DNA from: Chloroflexi bacterium UBA4730
GTDB taxonomy: Bacteria; Chloroflexota; Limnocylindria; P2-11E
Reading direction: 5' to 3'
DNA length: 28,320 bases
NCBI GenBank assembly: GCA_002404155.1
Contig: DHJC01000012.1
Location: 1-28,320, forward strand
Shown: one piece after another, positions 8,165-16,979 of the stretch
How the letters are laid out: each line of letters starts with the position of its first letter
Position numbering within the stretch: position 1 is the stretch's first letter
Position numbers and translations under genes: made by a program
Notes under the pieces: generated by a model
Told to the model about the DNA's origin: nothing
The model's database searches: none
Seen by the model: the letters and a program-made list of their open reading frames with translations, nothing else

Positions 8165-9468
8165 GTGGCGAAGCGCGTTGCCGTCATCGGCGCTGGTGCG
8201 GCCGGACTGGCGAGCGCGCGGTGGCTCGTCGACGCCGGCCTCGAGCCCGTCGTGTTCGAGCGCACCGCGGCCGTCGGCGGCCTCTGGCGCCCGGACACCG
8301 GGCTTGCCTACCCGTCGCTCCGCACGAATACGTCGAAGCAGAAGACGGCGTTCTCCGACCTTCCGTTCGAAGATGCGCTCCCCGATCACCCGTTCCGCGA
8401 TGACGTGCTCGCGTACCTCGAGCGCTACGCTGACGTGACCGGCGTTCGCTCGCGGATCCGGTTCGAGCAGGCGGTCACGGCCGTGCGCCCGGCGGCGGGC
8501 GGCTGGACCGTCGACGGCGAGCGATTCGACGCGGTCGTGGTCGCCACCGGGCTCTTCACGCGCCCGGTCGAGCCGGCGCTTGACGGGCGCGATCGGTTCC
8601 GTGGGACGGTGTTGCACTCACGCGACTACGGCGACCCCGCGCCCTTCACGGGGAAGAACGTTGTGGTCGCCGGTGCCGGATCGAGCGGCGCCGATATCGC
8701 GGTCGAGCTCGCCGCGGTCGCGCGGTCCGTCAGCATCGCCGTCCGCGAAGCGCCGACGTTCGCGCCGCGCCAGCACCGCGGCCGGCCGTATGACCATCGC
8801 GCGACCCGGCTCGCGCGAATGCTGCCGCTGCGGGTCCGGTGGTGGCGTGCGCGCCGCATCCTCGCCGACGAGTACCGCCGGCGCGGCATGCGACTCGAGC
8901 GCGTGAGCCTGAACACGACGCCCGGGACCGATCTCCTGGATGAGCTCGCGCGCGGCCGCATCGCCATGCGCCCGGCGCTCGTCGGCCTTGATGCGGATGG
9001 CGCGCTCTTCGCCGACGGCAGCCGTGTCGATACCGATGCCGTCGTGCTCGCGACGGGCTATCGCGCCGAGTTCCCGTTCCTTCCCGCGGGTGTCCCCGAG
9101 ACCCGGCCGGCGCGCTCGGGCTGTACCGCCTGGTGTTCCCCCCGGGGATCGTGGCGCTCGCCTTCGTCGGCATGACCCGCGTGTCGGGTCCGGTGTTCCC
9201 TGTCGTGGAGCTGCAGGCCCGTTGGGTGGCCGCGGTCTTCGCGGGCCGGGCCGTGCTGCCGGAGCCCGGTGTGATGCGGCGAGAGGCCGAGCGCCGGATC
9301 CAAGCGGCCCGGGCGATCGGCGACGATCAGATGCGCGTCGAGCTGCTCCCGTATCTCGACGACATCGCGGGGCGGATCGGTGCCAAGCCGTCGCTCTGGC
9401 GGCACCCGCGCTTGCTCATCTCGCCGGTCAGCGCGCGCGACTATCGACCTAAACTGCGCGAGCCGTGA
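8165..9468 (+). pseudogene. flavin-containing monooxygenase, frameshifted
   Basis: This would be a class B flavoprotein monooxygenase oxidising soft N or S centres with FAD and NADPH. The first frame (GTG at 8165, to a stop at 9175) has the FAD motif GAGAAG, the FMO signature FRGTVLHSRDY, the NADPH motif GAGSSG and the ATGYRAEF motif. It then turns into nonsense. The rest of the family sequence (LYRLVFPPG, AFVGMTR, FPVVELQARW and onward) continues in another frame to a TGA at 9466-9468. The shift lies near 9104-9114 in a CG-repeat tract; two extra bases or one missing base would explain it. A sequencing or assembly error is possible. The stop overlaps the next start as GTGA. Confidence 0.8.
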
Positions 9469-10823
9469 ATGCCAAGCAGCTCGCCAACGACCTCCGTCCC
9501 AAAGTCCGCGCCTCGATGTCCGAGGTACGCGCCGGTCTCGAGCGACTTGCGCGCGTTCCCTCGATGAGCGCACCCGGATACGACCTTGCGCCGGTGCGCG
9601 AGAGCGCGAAGCTGACCGCGGAGCTGTTCAAGGCCGCCGGCGTGAACGCCCGGGTCGTCGAGAGAGAGGGCGCGCACCCAGCGGTCGTTGGCCGCGCCGA
9701 CGGCCCGAAGGGGTCGCCGACGGTATTGCTGTACGCGCACCACGACGTGCAGCCGCCCGGGCCGCGCGATCGCTGGACGACGGATCCGTTCACGCCGACC
9801 GAGCGCGACGGGCGGCTGTACGGCCGGGGCGTCGCGGACGACAAGGCCGGTATCGCGGCGCACCTATCTGCCCTTCGGGCGTATGGCGGCAGACCGCCAT
9901 GTGGCGTCGCGCTATTCATCGAAGGGGAAGAGGAATCGGGGTCGGGGCATCTTCTGGATTTCTTGAGCGCGGAGAAGGACACGGTGCGGTGCGACGCTGT
10001 GATCATCGCCGACTCGGCGAACTGGCGGATCGGCCAGCCGGCGATCACGACGACCCTACGCGGCAACGCGCTCGTCACGGTGGAGCTCCGGGTGAGCGAT
10101 CACGCAGTGCACAGCGGCGGCTTCGGCGGCGCGGTCCCCGACGCGCTCATGGCCCTGGCCCGGCTGCTCGCGTCGCTGCACGACGACCTCGGCCGCGTCG
10201 CGGTGAAAGGCCTCAAGAGCGACGACGCGGACCCGCTCGATCTCAAGGAGGACGACCTGCGCAAGTGGGTGGGGACGCGGCCGTCGGTAAGGCTCATCGG
10301 CGACGGGTCGATCACGTCGCGCCTTTGGCGAAAGCCGTCGCTCTCGGTCATCGGCCTCGACGCCACGCCGGTCCGCGAGGCCTCGAACACCCTCTGGCCT
10401 GTCGCGACAGCGCGCATCTCGATGCGCGTACCACCGGGTCAGGACGCGAAGGCGGCGCAGGACGCGCTGGTCGCGCATCTTTTGTCACACGCGCCGTGGG
10501 GCGCGGAGCTGAACATCACGCGCGGGCCGACGGGCGAGGCGTACACGGGAGCGACGACCGGACCCGCGTACGCGGCGTTGAAGGACGCCCTCGGTGCGGC
10601 GTGGGGCCGGGAGGCAATCGACATCGGCCAGGGAGGCAGCATCCCATTCCTCTTCGACTTCGCGCGCACGTTCCCCGATGCCGCGCTCCTCGTGACCGGC
10701 GTCGAGGACCCTGAGTCGAACGCGCACTCCGAGAATGAGAGCCTGCACCTGGCCGAATTCGAGAACGTCTGCGTTGCCGAAGCGACGTTCCTCGGCCTCT
10801 TCGGAGGCTCCGGCCGGGGCTGA
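9465..10823 (+). CDS. M20 family metallopeptidase (dipeptidase)
   Basis: This 452-residue cytosolic zinc peptidase belongs to the M20/ArgE/DapE superfamily. Metal ligands and catalytic residues are visible: AHHDVQPP (91-98), GVADDKAG (122-129, bridging Asp), IEGEEESGS (152-160, catalytic Glu and ligand Glu), IIADS further on, and a late His in SENESLHLAEFE. The length and the dimerisation-domain insert fit the dipeptidase subgroup that hydrolyses unblocked di- or tripeptides. The GTG start overlaps the monooxygenase stop by four bases, so translation may be coupled. Its TGA shares bases with the ATG of the DUF983 gene. The physiological substrate is unknown. Confidence 0.86.
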   Translation: MNAKQLANDLRPKVRASMSEVRAGLERLARVPSMSAPGYDLAPVRESAKLTAELFKAAGVNARVVEREGAHPAVVGRADGPKGSPTVLLYAHHDVQPPGPRDRWTTDPFTPTERDGRLYGRGVADDKAGIAAHLSALRAYGGRPPCGVALFIEGEEESGSGHLLDFLSAEKDTVRCDAVIIADSANWRIGQPAITTTLRGNALVTVELRVSDHAVHSGGFGGAVPDALMALARLLASLHDDLGRVAVKGLKSDDADPLDLKEDDLRKWVGTRPSVRLIGDGSITSRLWRKPSLSVIGLDATPVREASNTLWPVATARISMRVPPGQDAKAAQDALVAHLLSHAPWGAELNITRGPTGEAYTGATTGPAYAALKDALGAAWGREAIDIGQGGSIPFLFDFARTFPDAALLVTGVEDPESNAHSENESLHLAEFENVCVAEATFLGLFGGSGRG

Positions 10824-11167
10824 TGGTCCGCGGCATCCTCACGCTCCGCTGCCCGCGTTGCTACCGTGGCCCGTTGTTCAAAGGCCTCATCGACATGCCC
10901 GAGCGCTGTCCGGTCTGCGGCCTGATCTACGAGCGGGAGCACGGCTATTTCGTCGGGGCGATGGCGATCAGCTACGGGCTCGCGGTCGGCCTGGTCGCGA
11001 TCATCTTCTTCGGGCTTCTCGCGATCACCCGCTGGCCGCTCGAGTGGGTCCTGCTCGTCGCCAGCGTCGCGTTCCTGCCGCTCGCGCCGCTGTGCCTTCG
11101 CTACTCCCGAGCGCTCTGGATGTACCTCGACCGCCGCATCGATCCGATCGATCCAGTCGACCGCTGA
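10823..11167 (+). CDS. DUF983 family small membrane protein
   Basis: A 114-residue protein has two CxxC pairs near its start (CPRC at 10-13, CPVC at 29-32), a likely zinc ribbon, followed by two hydrophobic spans (about 44-67 and 72-94) and a short basic tail. This layout is typical of DUF983. Members are common near respiratory and membrane-assembly genes, but no function is proven. The ATG overlaps the upstream peptidase stop (TGATG), so the two are probably translated together. There is no separate ribosome site. Confidence 0.8.
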   Translation: MVRGILTLRCPRCYRGPLFKGLIDMPERCPVCGLIYEREHGYFVGAMAISYGLAVGLVAIIFFGLLAITRWPLEWVLLVASVAFLPLAPLCLRYSRALWMYLDRRIDPIDPVDR

Positions 11168-11175
11168 CCAAAAAA

Positions 11176-11820
11176 ATGGCGCCATTCCGTGATCGCGTCG
11201 CGGCCGGCCGCCAGCTCGGCGAACGATTGCGCGGCGAGCAGCTCAGCGATCCGGTCGTCCTGGGATTGCCCCGCGGGGGCGTCATCGTCGCCGCGGAGGT
11301 CGCTGCCGCGCTCGACGCGCCGCTCGACATCCTCGTCGCGCGGAAGCTTGGCGTGCCGTGGCAGCCGGAGCTCGCCTTCGGCGCGGTCGCGCCGGGCGTC
11401 GTCGTACTCCAGCGCGACGTCCTCGACGGTGCGCGCCTGCAGCCAAACGACGTTGACACCGCGGTCGCACGCGAGACCGCGCTGCTCGCGCCGCTGGCCG
11501 CGCGGTATCGCGCCGGTCGCGCCGCGACGACATTGCGTGGTCGCACCGCGGTGATCGTCGATGACGGTCTTGCGACTGGAGCGACCGCCACCGCCGCCGT
11601 GCGCTCGGTGCGTCAGCTCGGTCCGCGCCGCGTGGTCGTCGCCGTTCCCGTCGGCGCGACCCAGACGGTGACGGCGCTCAGCAGGGAGGCCGACCAGGTG
11701 ATCTGCCTCGAGGCGACGCGCGACTTCCGCGCGGTCGGCATGTACTACGACGACTTCGCCCCGACGGCCGACGAGGATGTCATCGAGCGTCTCGCGGCGC
11801 GACGCCCCGAGCGCGCCTAA
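11176..11820 (+). CDS. phosphoribosyltransferase family protein
   Basis: This 214-residue protein is of the type I phosphoribosyltransferase fold. The N-terminus has the LPRGGV segment (31-36) that begins the core. The PRPP-binding loop reads VDDGLATGAT (128-137). It belongs to the predicted phosphoribosyltransferases (COG1926-like), whose substrate is not established. The start ATG follows an A-rich run just after the DUF983 stop, with no Shine-Dalgarno sequence. The open frame extends upstream, but that part overlaps the M20 and DUF983 genes and is not family-like. The TAA stop is followed in the same frame by the N-terminal part of the acetyltransferase. Confidence 0.82.
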   Translation: MAPFRDRVAAGRQLGERLRGEQLSDPVVLGLPRGGVIVAAEVAAALDAPLDILVARKLGVPWQPELAFGAVAPGVVVLQRDVLDGARLQPNDVDTAVARETALLAPLAARYRAGRAATTLRGRTAVIVDDGLATGATATAAVRSVRQLGPRRVVVAVPVGATQTVTALSREADQVICLEATRDFRAVGMYYDDFAPTADEDVIERLAARRPERA

Positions 11821-11976
11821 CGTTCGCGCATCGACGCCATCCGCTCGGGCCGTCTCGATCTCGTATCGCTGCCGCTGGAGCTGCTCGACGCGTTCCTCGC
11901 CCTCGACCGAGCCGCTGTCAAGCGGCTCGTCGATTTCGGGATCCCCGATGAGTTCCCCGGCGATGCGCTCGGTCTC

Positions 11977-12354
11977 GTGCGCTTCCGACGCGATCAGGTC
12001 AGCGAGCGCCCCGCGTGGCTGCCCTGGTCGCTGCGCGCGATCGTGCTCCGCGATCCCGCACGCGTGATGGTCGGGTACGCGAACTTCCACGGTCCACCCG
12101 GAGTCAACGATCTGGGGCGGCCGGACGCCGCGGAGGCGGGCTACACGGTCTTCGAGCCGTACCGCAGCCGCGGCTTCGCGACCGAGACAGCGCAGGCGAT
12201 GATGGACTGGGCCGCCCGCGAGCATGGGGTCCGGCACTTCATCTCCGGCGTCGCTCCGAACAACGCGCCGTCGCTCCGCGTGAACGACAAGCTCAGCTTC
12301 GCGCGCACCGGGGACGTCGTCGACGGCGAGATCATCTTCGAGCTGCGCCGATGA
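11977..12354 (+). CDS. GNAT family N-acetyltransferase (start uncertain)
   Basis: The frame encodes a GNAT acyl-CoA transferase of the RimJ/RimL type. It has the YRSRGFATE acetyl-CoA loop, then a helix, then VAPNNAPSLRVNDKLSF, the usual C-terminal core. From the GTG at 11977 the product has 125 residues, shorter than the usual 160-190. The same frame upstream to 11821 encodes a plausible GNAT N-terminus (RLDLVSLPLELLDAFL, then GIPDEFPGD) but contains no ATG, GTG or TTG before it meets the stop of the phosphoribosyltransferase. The true start may be a non-standard codon, or the gene may have lost its start. Its stop overlaps the transporter start as ATGA. The substrate is unknown. Confidence 0.7.
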   Translation: MRFRRDQVSERPAWLPWSLRAIVLRDPARVMVGYANFHGPPGVNDLGRPDAAEAGYTVFEPYRSRGFATETAQAMMDWAAREHGVRHFISGVAPNNAPSLRVNDKLSFARTGDVVDGEIIFELRR

Positions 12355-13613
12355 GCGGCTGGCGCCAGCTCCTCCTCCCGGACATGACGCCCCTGCGCGA
12401 GTCGCGCTCGTTCCGGCTGCTCTGGATCGGCCAGCTCATCTCGCTGAGCGGCAGCCAGCTGCGCCTCGTCGCGCTGCCGTACCAGATCTTCTTGCTCACT
12501 GGATCTTCCTTCGCCGTAGGACTCATCGGCGTGTTCCAAGCCGTGCCGCTCCTCCTCCTGTCGCTCTTCGGTGGAGTGATCGCGGATGCGGTGGACCGCC
12601 GGCGGCTCCTGCTCATCACGCAGGTCGGGCTGGCGGCGGTGTCTCTGGCGCTCGCGATCACGACGCAGACAGGTGTCGCGTCAGTGCCGCTGCTGTACGT
12701 CCTCACGGCCGTGGGTGCGTGCTTCTCCGCGCTCGACAACCCGACGCGCGCATCGCTCGCGCCGACGCTCGTCGAGCGCCGGCTCATCCGCGCTGCGATG
12801 GCCCTCAATCAGACGATCTTCCAATTCGCGCTCGTGTTCGGCTCGGCGCTCGCAGGCATCCTCATCGCGAAGCTCGGGCTTGCCGGCGCGTACTGGCTCG
12901 ACGTGGCGTCGTTCGCCGCGGCCTTCATCGCGGTCTGGCGGATGCAGACGCCGCCGCGCGCAACGGCCGAGCGGCAACCCGTGCTGCGGTCGCTCGTCGA
13001 AGGCGTGCGCTACCTCGGCATGACCCGCATCCTGCTCGCGACGATGTCGCTCGATTTCCTCGCGACGTTCTTCGGCTCCCCCCGCGCGCTGTTCCCGTAC
13101 TACGCCGACCGCGTCTTCCACGTCGGCCCGGAGGGACTCGGGCTCCTTTACGCATCGATGGGCGTCGGTGCGCTCATCGCGGCCGTCGCATCCGGCTGGA
13201 CCGCGCACGTGCGGCGCCAGGGACTCACGATCCTCGCCGCCGTCGCGGTGTGGGGCCTCGCCATCGCCCTGTTCGGCGTGCTCGACGAGCGGACCTTCGC
13301 GCTCGCGCTCGTCCTGCTCGCGATCGCGAACGGCGCCGACGCCGTGAGCTCGATCTTCCGGGGGACGATCCTGCAGACCGTTGTGCCGGACGCGCTACGT
13401 GGCCGGCTGAACGCGATCAACATCATGTTCGTGCTGGGCGGTCCGCAGCTCGGCCAGTTCGAGTCCGGCGCGGTGGCCGCGCTCTGGTCGCCCGTGGGAT
13501 CGGTGGTCTCGGGTGGCGTCGCATGCGTCGCCTCGGTGTTCGCGATCGCCGTGTGGATCCCCGAGATCGTCCGCTTCCGTTCGCATCACGACGAGGCCGT
13601 GGCCGCGGACTAG
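12351..13613 (+). CDS. MFS transporter, EntS-like
   Basis: A 420-residue polytopic membrane protein has about a dozen hydrophobic segments and the MFS loop motif GGVIADAVDRRRLL after the second span. The LRESRSFRLLWIGQLIS start and the GSPRALFPYYAD stretch in the second half resemble the MFS_3/EntS group of exporters, several of which export siderophores or drugs. The substrate here is not known. The ATG overlaps the acetyltransferase stop by four bases, so the two are probably one transcript. A convergent amidohydrolase gene follows after 61 bases. Confidence 0.85.
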   Translation: MSGWRQLLLPDMTPLRESRSFRLLWIGQLISLSGSQLRLVALPYQIFLLTGSSFAVGLIGVFQAVPLLLLSLFGGVIADAVDRRRLLLITQVGLAAVSLALAITTQTGVASVPLLYVLTAVGACFSALDNPTRASLAPTLVERRLIRAAMALNQTIFQFALVFGSALAGILIAKLGLAGAYWLDVASFAAAFIAVWRMQTPPRATAERQPVLRSLVEGVRYLGMTRILLATMSLDFLATFFGSPRALFPYYADRVFHVGPEGLGLLYASMGVGALIAAVASGWTAHVRRQGLTILAAVAVWGLAIALFGVLDERTFALALVLLAIANGADAVSSIFRGTILQTVVPDALRGRLNAINIMFVLGGPQLGQFESGAVAALWSPVGSVVSGGVACVASVFAIAVWIPEIVRFRSHHDEAVAAD

Positions 13614-13629
13614 CGTGCAGGCGTGATGG

Positions 13630-13643
13630 CGTCGCGCGCGACG
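13630..13643. terminator. short palindrome between convergent genes
   Basis: CGTCGCGCGCGACG is a perfect 14-base palindrome (5-pair stem with a CGCG loop) in the 61-base gap between the convergent MFS and amidohydrolase genes. There is no T-tract. It may help termination, or be chance in GC-rich DNA. Confidence 0.2.
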
Positions 13644-13674
13644 ACCGGCGGCTCGTTCACGCTCATCGAGTCGG

Positions 13675-14658
13675 CTAGGCGTTGTTCAGGATCGCGCGCG
13701 CGGTCCCGCTGAAGGTCCGCTCCCGCTCGGCCGCGCTGACGTCCAGCTCTTCTATCGTCGTGACCGCCCGGGTGATGTCGCCGAGCTTGTGCGGGTAGTC
13801 GCTGCCCATCGCCATGTGCTCCACACCGGCCCAGTCGCGCAGCAGCCGCAGGACGTGCGGACTGAAGGTCACGGTGTCGTAGTAGAGCCGCTTCAGATAG
13901 GTGCTGGGCAGATCCTCGATATGCAGGCGGTCCTCCGCGAAATCGCGGTAGCCGTTGTCGAGCCGCTCAGCGAGATACGGGATCGCGCCGCCAGCGTGGG
14001 CGACGATCCAGCGGATGTTCGGGAGCTCGCGGAGCATGCCCGAGAAACACATCCGAGCCACGGCGAGCGAGGTGTCGAACGGGAACCCGACGAGCGGTCC
14101 CAGCACGAAGTCCCGGAACGCCTCCGCGCTCGCCGGAAGCATCGGGTGCAGCAGGATGCAGAGCTCCATCCGGTCGGCCTCCTCGAAGAACGGCCGGTAC
14201 GCCGGGTCGGTGAGAGCGCGCCCGCGGATATTGCTCAGCAGGATCACGCCGTGAAGCTTCAGCACGTCGATGGCGCGATGGAGCTCGCGCACCGCGGCGT
14301 CCGGATCATCCATCGGGATCGAGGCGAAGCCCTTGAAGCGATCGGGGTGTGCGCCGATGAGCTCCGCGTACGCGTCGTTCACCATGCGTGCCACCGGTGC
14401 CTGCGCCGGGCCCTCGGCAAAGAAGACGTTCGGCGTGGAGAGCGAGAGGATGGCCACGTCGATGCCGACGCGATCCATGTCGGTGAGGCGGAGCGCTGCG
14501 TCGGTCATCGGTGCGGTCACGCCGAAGAAGCGCGACCCGCGGTAGCGGATGATCGTCTGCCCCGACGGATCGGTGCCGAACGAGAAGTCACCGCCGCTCC
14601 GCTCGACGAGCTCGAAGTAGGCCGCCGGGTAGTGGTGGGTATGGACGTCGTAGCGCAC
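13675..14658 (-). CDS. amidohydrolase family protein (ACMSD-like)
   Basis: This 327-residue TIM-barrel metal enzyme is of the amidohydrolase-2 group, related to aminocarboxymuconate-semialdehyde decarboxylase. The first metal site is HTHH (His6, His8). Further ligands are His171 (ILLHPM), His221 (VAHAGG) and Asp287 (MGSDYPH). Family members catalyse non-oxidative decarboxylation or hydrolysis of aromatic and muconate-type acids. The GTG start leaves 41 bases to the divergent PPOX gene. No other tryptophan or aromatic pathway gene is adjacent, so the exact substrate is open. Confidence 0.85.
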   Translation of the reverse strand: MRYDVHTHHYPAAYFELVERSGGDFSFGTDPSGQTIIRYRGSRFFGVTAPMTDAALRLTDMDRVGIDVAILSLSTPNVFFAEGPAQAPVARMVNDAYAELIGAHPDRFKGFASIPMDDPDAAVRELHRAIDVLKLHGVILLSNIRGRALTDPAYRPFFEEADRMELCILLHPMLPASAEAFRDFVLGPLVGFPFDTSLAVARMCFSGMLRELPNIRWIVAHAGGAIPYLAERLDNGYRDFAEDRLHIEDLPSTYLKRLYYDTVTFSPHVLRLLRDWAGVEHMAMGSDYPHKLGDITRAVTTIEELDVSAAERERTFSGTARAILNNA

Positions 14659-14699
14659 GGCGAGGAGGGTATCGCCGTCGCCGGCGTACCGTTGCGCGG

Positions 14700-15104
14700 G
14701 TGACGCTCGCAGCGGACGTGCGCGAATTCCTCGATGCGCCGCGATTCGCGGTGCTCGGGACGCTGAACGAGGATGGCTCGCCGCAACTCACCGTGATCTG
14801 GTATGCGCGCCGTGACGACGAGGTCATCGTCAACACGACCGCACCGCGGAAGAAAGCGCTGAACATGGCGCGCGATCCGCGGGTCGCGCTCCTCGTCGGT
14901 GAGTCCGACCGCTACGTCCGCCTGGACGGCGCCGCGCGTGAGGTCGCGGCTGGTGACGACGCGTTGCAGGACATCCGCGAGCTCGCCGTCCGCTACGACG
15001 GCGAGGCCGCGGCCGAGAAGCAGACCCGGGACGTATGGTCGAAGCAGCAGCGCGTGACGTACGCGATCGCCGTCCGGCGGGTTTACCGCTACGGCTTCGA
15101 GTGA
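14700..15104 (+). CDS. PPOX-class F420-dependent flavoprotein
   Basis: This 134-residue split-barrel protein is of the pyridoxamine-phosphate-oxidase-like group. The N-terminal LDAPRFAVLGTLNEDGSPQL pattern, VIWYARRDDEVIVNT, and the KALNMARDPRVALLV segment match Rv1155-type enzymes that bind deazaflavin F420. Such proteins reduce diverse substrates or simply bind the cofactor. The GTG start has no ribosome site of note and is divergent from the amidohydrolase. This is the last clearly intact gene before a stretch of about 880 bases with damaged or doubtful reading frames. Confidence 0.82.
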   Translation: MTLAADVREFLDAPRFAVLGTLNEDGSPQLTVIWYARRDDEVIVNTTAPRKKALNMARDPRVALLVGESDRYVRLDGAAREVAAGDDALQDIRELAVRYDGEAAAEKQTRDVWSKQQRVTYAIAVRRVYRYGFE

Positions 15105-15105
15105 T

Positions 15106-15363
15106 TCACTCGCGGATCATCCCGAACTGCTCGAAACTGAGCGGGAGACGGGACTCAAGGTCCGTGATGTTGATACAGTCCGGCTGGCCCGAGACGAGCG
15201 CGGGTGGCTCCGGCTGGCGGGTTAGAGGAGCAAAGATCGCCGTCCGGACCGGGGTTGGGACCGCCAGACTGAACTCCATGGGATTGCCGTCGAGGGAATC
15301 GAAGAGCGCTCGTCGCGCGGGCACCAAGATCCAACACCGGGTGGTGGACGAGTACGAAACCAA
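15106..15363 (-). other. doubtful open reading frame, 85 codons
   Basis: A TTG-started frame ends two bases after the PPOX stop, convergent with it. Third positions are mostly G or C, and the C-terminal half (for example PALVSGQPDCINITDLESRL) reads like ordinary protein. There is no ribosome site, an in-frame stop lies directly upstream, and I recognise no family. On the opposite strand a 40-codon stretch (15106-15225) is also protein-like. This may be a small gene, a gene remnant or neither. Confidence 0.25.
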
Positions 15364-15369
15364 CTACAT

Positions 15370-15806
15370 GTGCGCCCCGAGAGTTCTCGCGTCCCACTTA
15401 CGCTGGGAGAGCTCGTCGCCCTCCTTGACCATGCCCATGCGGCGGACGGATTCGCTACGCAGATCGCCTACGGCCTGATCGAGCGGTTCTGGGAGCGGGA
15501 CCTCCTCGCTGGCGATCCACCGGAGCACGCTGCGAACTTTGTAACCGTGAGTTCGCCCTTCTATCCGGCGCTGGCGGCGTACTACCAAGACCGTGCGGAG
15601 GACATGGATCGCGACTTCCAAGAAGGAACCCGCTCCTGCGGGAAGCGGTCGCCTCTCTTGTTGATGGTTGGCAACGAGCCACTGAAGAGAAGCGGACGGC
15701 CGTGCTCGAGTTTCTAAGGTCGCACGGCTACAAGCGCGGCTCGTTTCAGACATACGGAGCACGACACCTAGATTCCGTGTTGTCCCTTCTCGGCAATCAA
15801 AAGGCT
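15370..15806 (+). pseudogene. unrecognised gene remnant with a frameshift
   Basis: From a GTG at 15370 a protein-like frame begins VPLTLGELVALLDHAHAADG and runs to DMDRDFQ near 15620. After that the frame turns to Ser/Arg/Cys-rich sequence and stops at 15717. A different frame becomes protein-like at the same place (NPLLREAVASLVDGW, then LEFLRSHGYKRGSF) and continues into the next feature. One lost base near CCAAGAAGG (about 15618-15626) would join them. The product would be alpha-helical and charged. I do not recognise the family. Base composition is less GC-rich than the flanks, which suggests a foreign origin. Confidence 0.45.
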
Positions 15807-15968
15807 GCTGGCGACATGATCGCGACGGGAACGTCGGTAGGCTGCGGTATCGTCGACGGTCCGCCGCGCCGACTGAGCGATGGCGATCTGATCGAGTGCG
15901 AGATCCTTGGAGTCCCCGGGACGCGGAACGTCATTCGGATCCCGGCGCAGCGGGCGAGGAAGAGCTAG
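15807..15968 (+). pseudogene. C-terminal fragment of a fumarylacetoacetate hydrolase family gene
   Basis: The last 50 or so residues of this frame, GDMIATGTSVGCGI followed by RRLSDGDLIECEILGVPG and TRNVI, match the conserved end of FAH-family enzymes (usual pattern GD-I-TGTP-GVG, then L-PGD-VE-EI-GIG--RN-V). The metal-binding and catalytic core is absent. The fragment is fused in frame to the unrelated remnant upstream, so a deletion or insertion junction probably lies near 15807. FAH-family enzymes hydrolyse or decarboxylate beta-diketo acids in aromatic catabolism. The TAG stop is 14 bases before the glyoxalase-like gene. Confidence 0.6.
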
Positions 15969-15982
15969 GCCGGGATCATCCG

Positions 15983-16750
15983 ATGAGGCTCGATCACGTC
16001 GTCATTGCCGTCCGTGATCTGGCGGCCGCGAGCGAGGCACTTCGCTCCGCTGGATTCGATGTTCGCTACGGCGGACGCCACTCCGGCTTCGGCACAGAGA
16101 ACGCAATCGTCAGGTTCGGGCTCGACTACCTCGAGCTGATCACCGTCCATGACGACGCCGAGGCCGAGCGGGCGAGCCGGCGCAGCCGCGAGCTGGCCGT
16201 GTTCCTGCGCAAATACGAAGCTGGTCTGGTCGGGTTCGCGCTGGCAACCCACGACCTTGACGATGTCGCGCGAAGGTTGCGGGAGGTTGGACAAGACGCT
16301 GAGGGTCCGTCGCCCATGCGACGCGTTCGGCCAGACGGCATCGTGCTCGAGTGGAAGCTCCTCATTCCCGGCGGCGTCGCGTGGCGACGCCCATGGCCGT
16401 TCTTCATCTCCTGGGCGCTTGCCGACAGCGAACGGCTTGCCATCGAGCGTCCCGGCGTGCATAGCGTTCCCGTGCTCGGCGTGGCCGGAGTCTCCGTCGC
16501 GATCGAGGATCTTCCTCGCGCCCGCACGATCTACGACGCGGCCGTCGGTGCTCCCGTGGAGGAGTCGCCGACCCGACTGGTATTCAAGGTCGGGGATTTC
16601 AGGATCGACCTCGTGGGACCGCGCGATCCGCACGCGCCTGGGCTCGACCGCGGGCCGGGCCCGTTCGAGGTGGGCCTGCGACGGGGACCGTCGCAGCGAG
16701 CACGAAGGGGTGAGGAGATTCTGCCCTCTGTGTTGTTCACCTTCGAGTAG
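15983..16750 (+). CDS. VOC/glyoxalase-like domain protein
   Basis: A 255-residue protein begins MRLDHVVIAVRDL, the first beta-alpha module of the vicinal-oxygen-chelate fold. It continues with GGRHSGFGTENAI and DYLELI, as in the Glyoxalase_3 group, where the early His and the Glu are the usual metal ligands. A second module starts near HSVPVLGVAGVSVAIEDL (about residue 164). Reaction and substrate are unknown; relatives include dioxygenases, lyases and carrier-like binding proteins. The ATG at 15983 fits the domain start. The longer open frame upstream is not family-like. The C-terminal part after about residue 225 is less conserved in character. Confidence 0.75.
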   Translation: MRLDHVVIAVRDLAAASEALRSAGFDVRYGGRHSGFGTENAIVRFGLDYLELITVHDDAEAERASRRSRELAVFLRKYEAGLVGFALATHDLDDVARRLREVGQDAEGPSPMRRVRPDGIVLEWKLLIPGGVAWRRPWPFFISWALADSERLAIERPGVHSVPVLGVAGVSVAIEDLPRARTIYDAAVGAPVEESPTRLVFKVGDFRIDLVGPRDPHAPGLDRGPGPFEVGLRRGPSQRARRGEEILPSVLFTFE

Positions 16751-16979
16751 CGAGGTCGAGCAACCCCCGCCGGCGTCGCGGCCATGTCCTGCGATGCGGG
16801 TGCTCATCGCTGCCAAACAGAACAGCGCCGGGCTGGCAGACCGTCAGCACCGCGAAAAGTGGCCCCGACGCAGAGCGGGCGATGGAGCCCGAGACGCAAG
16901 AGACCAGCTGGAGCGCCCGCTGGCTGGCCGAGCAGAGCCGACTGATCGACGCGGAAGAAGGGTTCCTCGGCTAGCGTTC
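16751..16979. other. gene-free spacer
   Basis: These 229 bases lie between the convergent glyoxalase-like gene and the FAD oxidase. A 30-codon ATG frame at 16882-16974 reads plausibly (EPETQETSWSARWLAEQSRL) but is too short to assign. No hairpin with a T-tract, repeat or RNA gene was seen. Confidence 0.4.
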
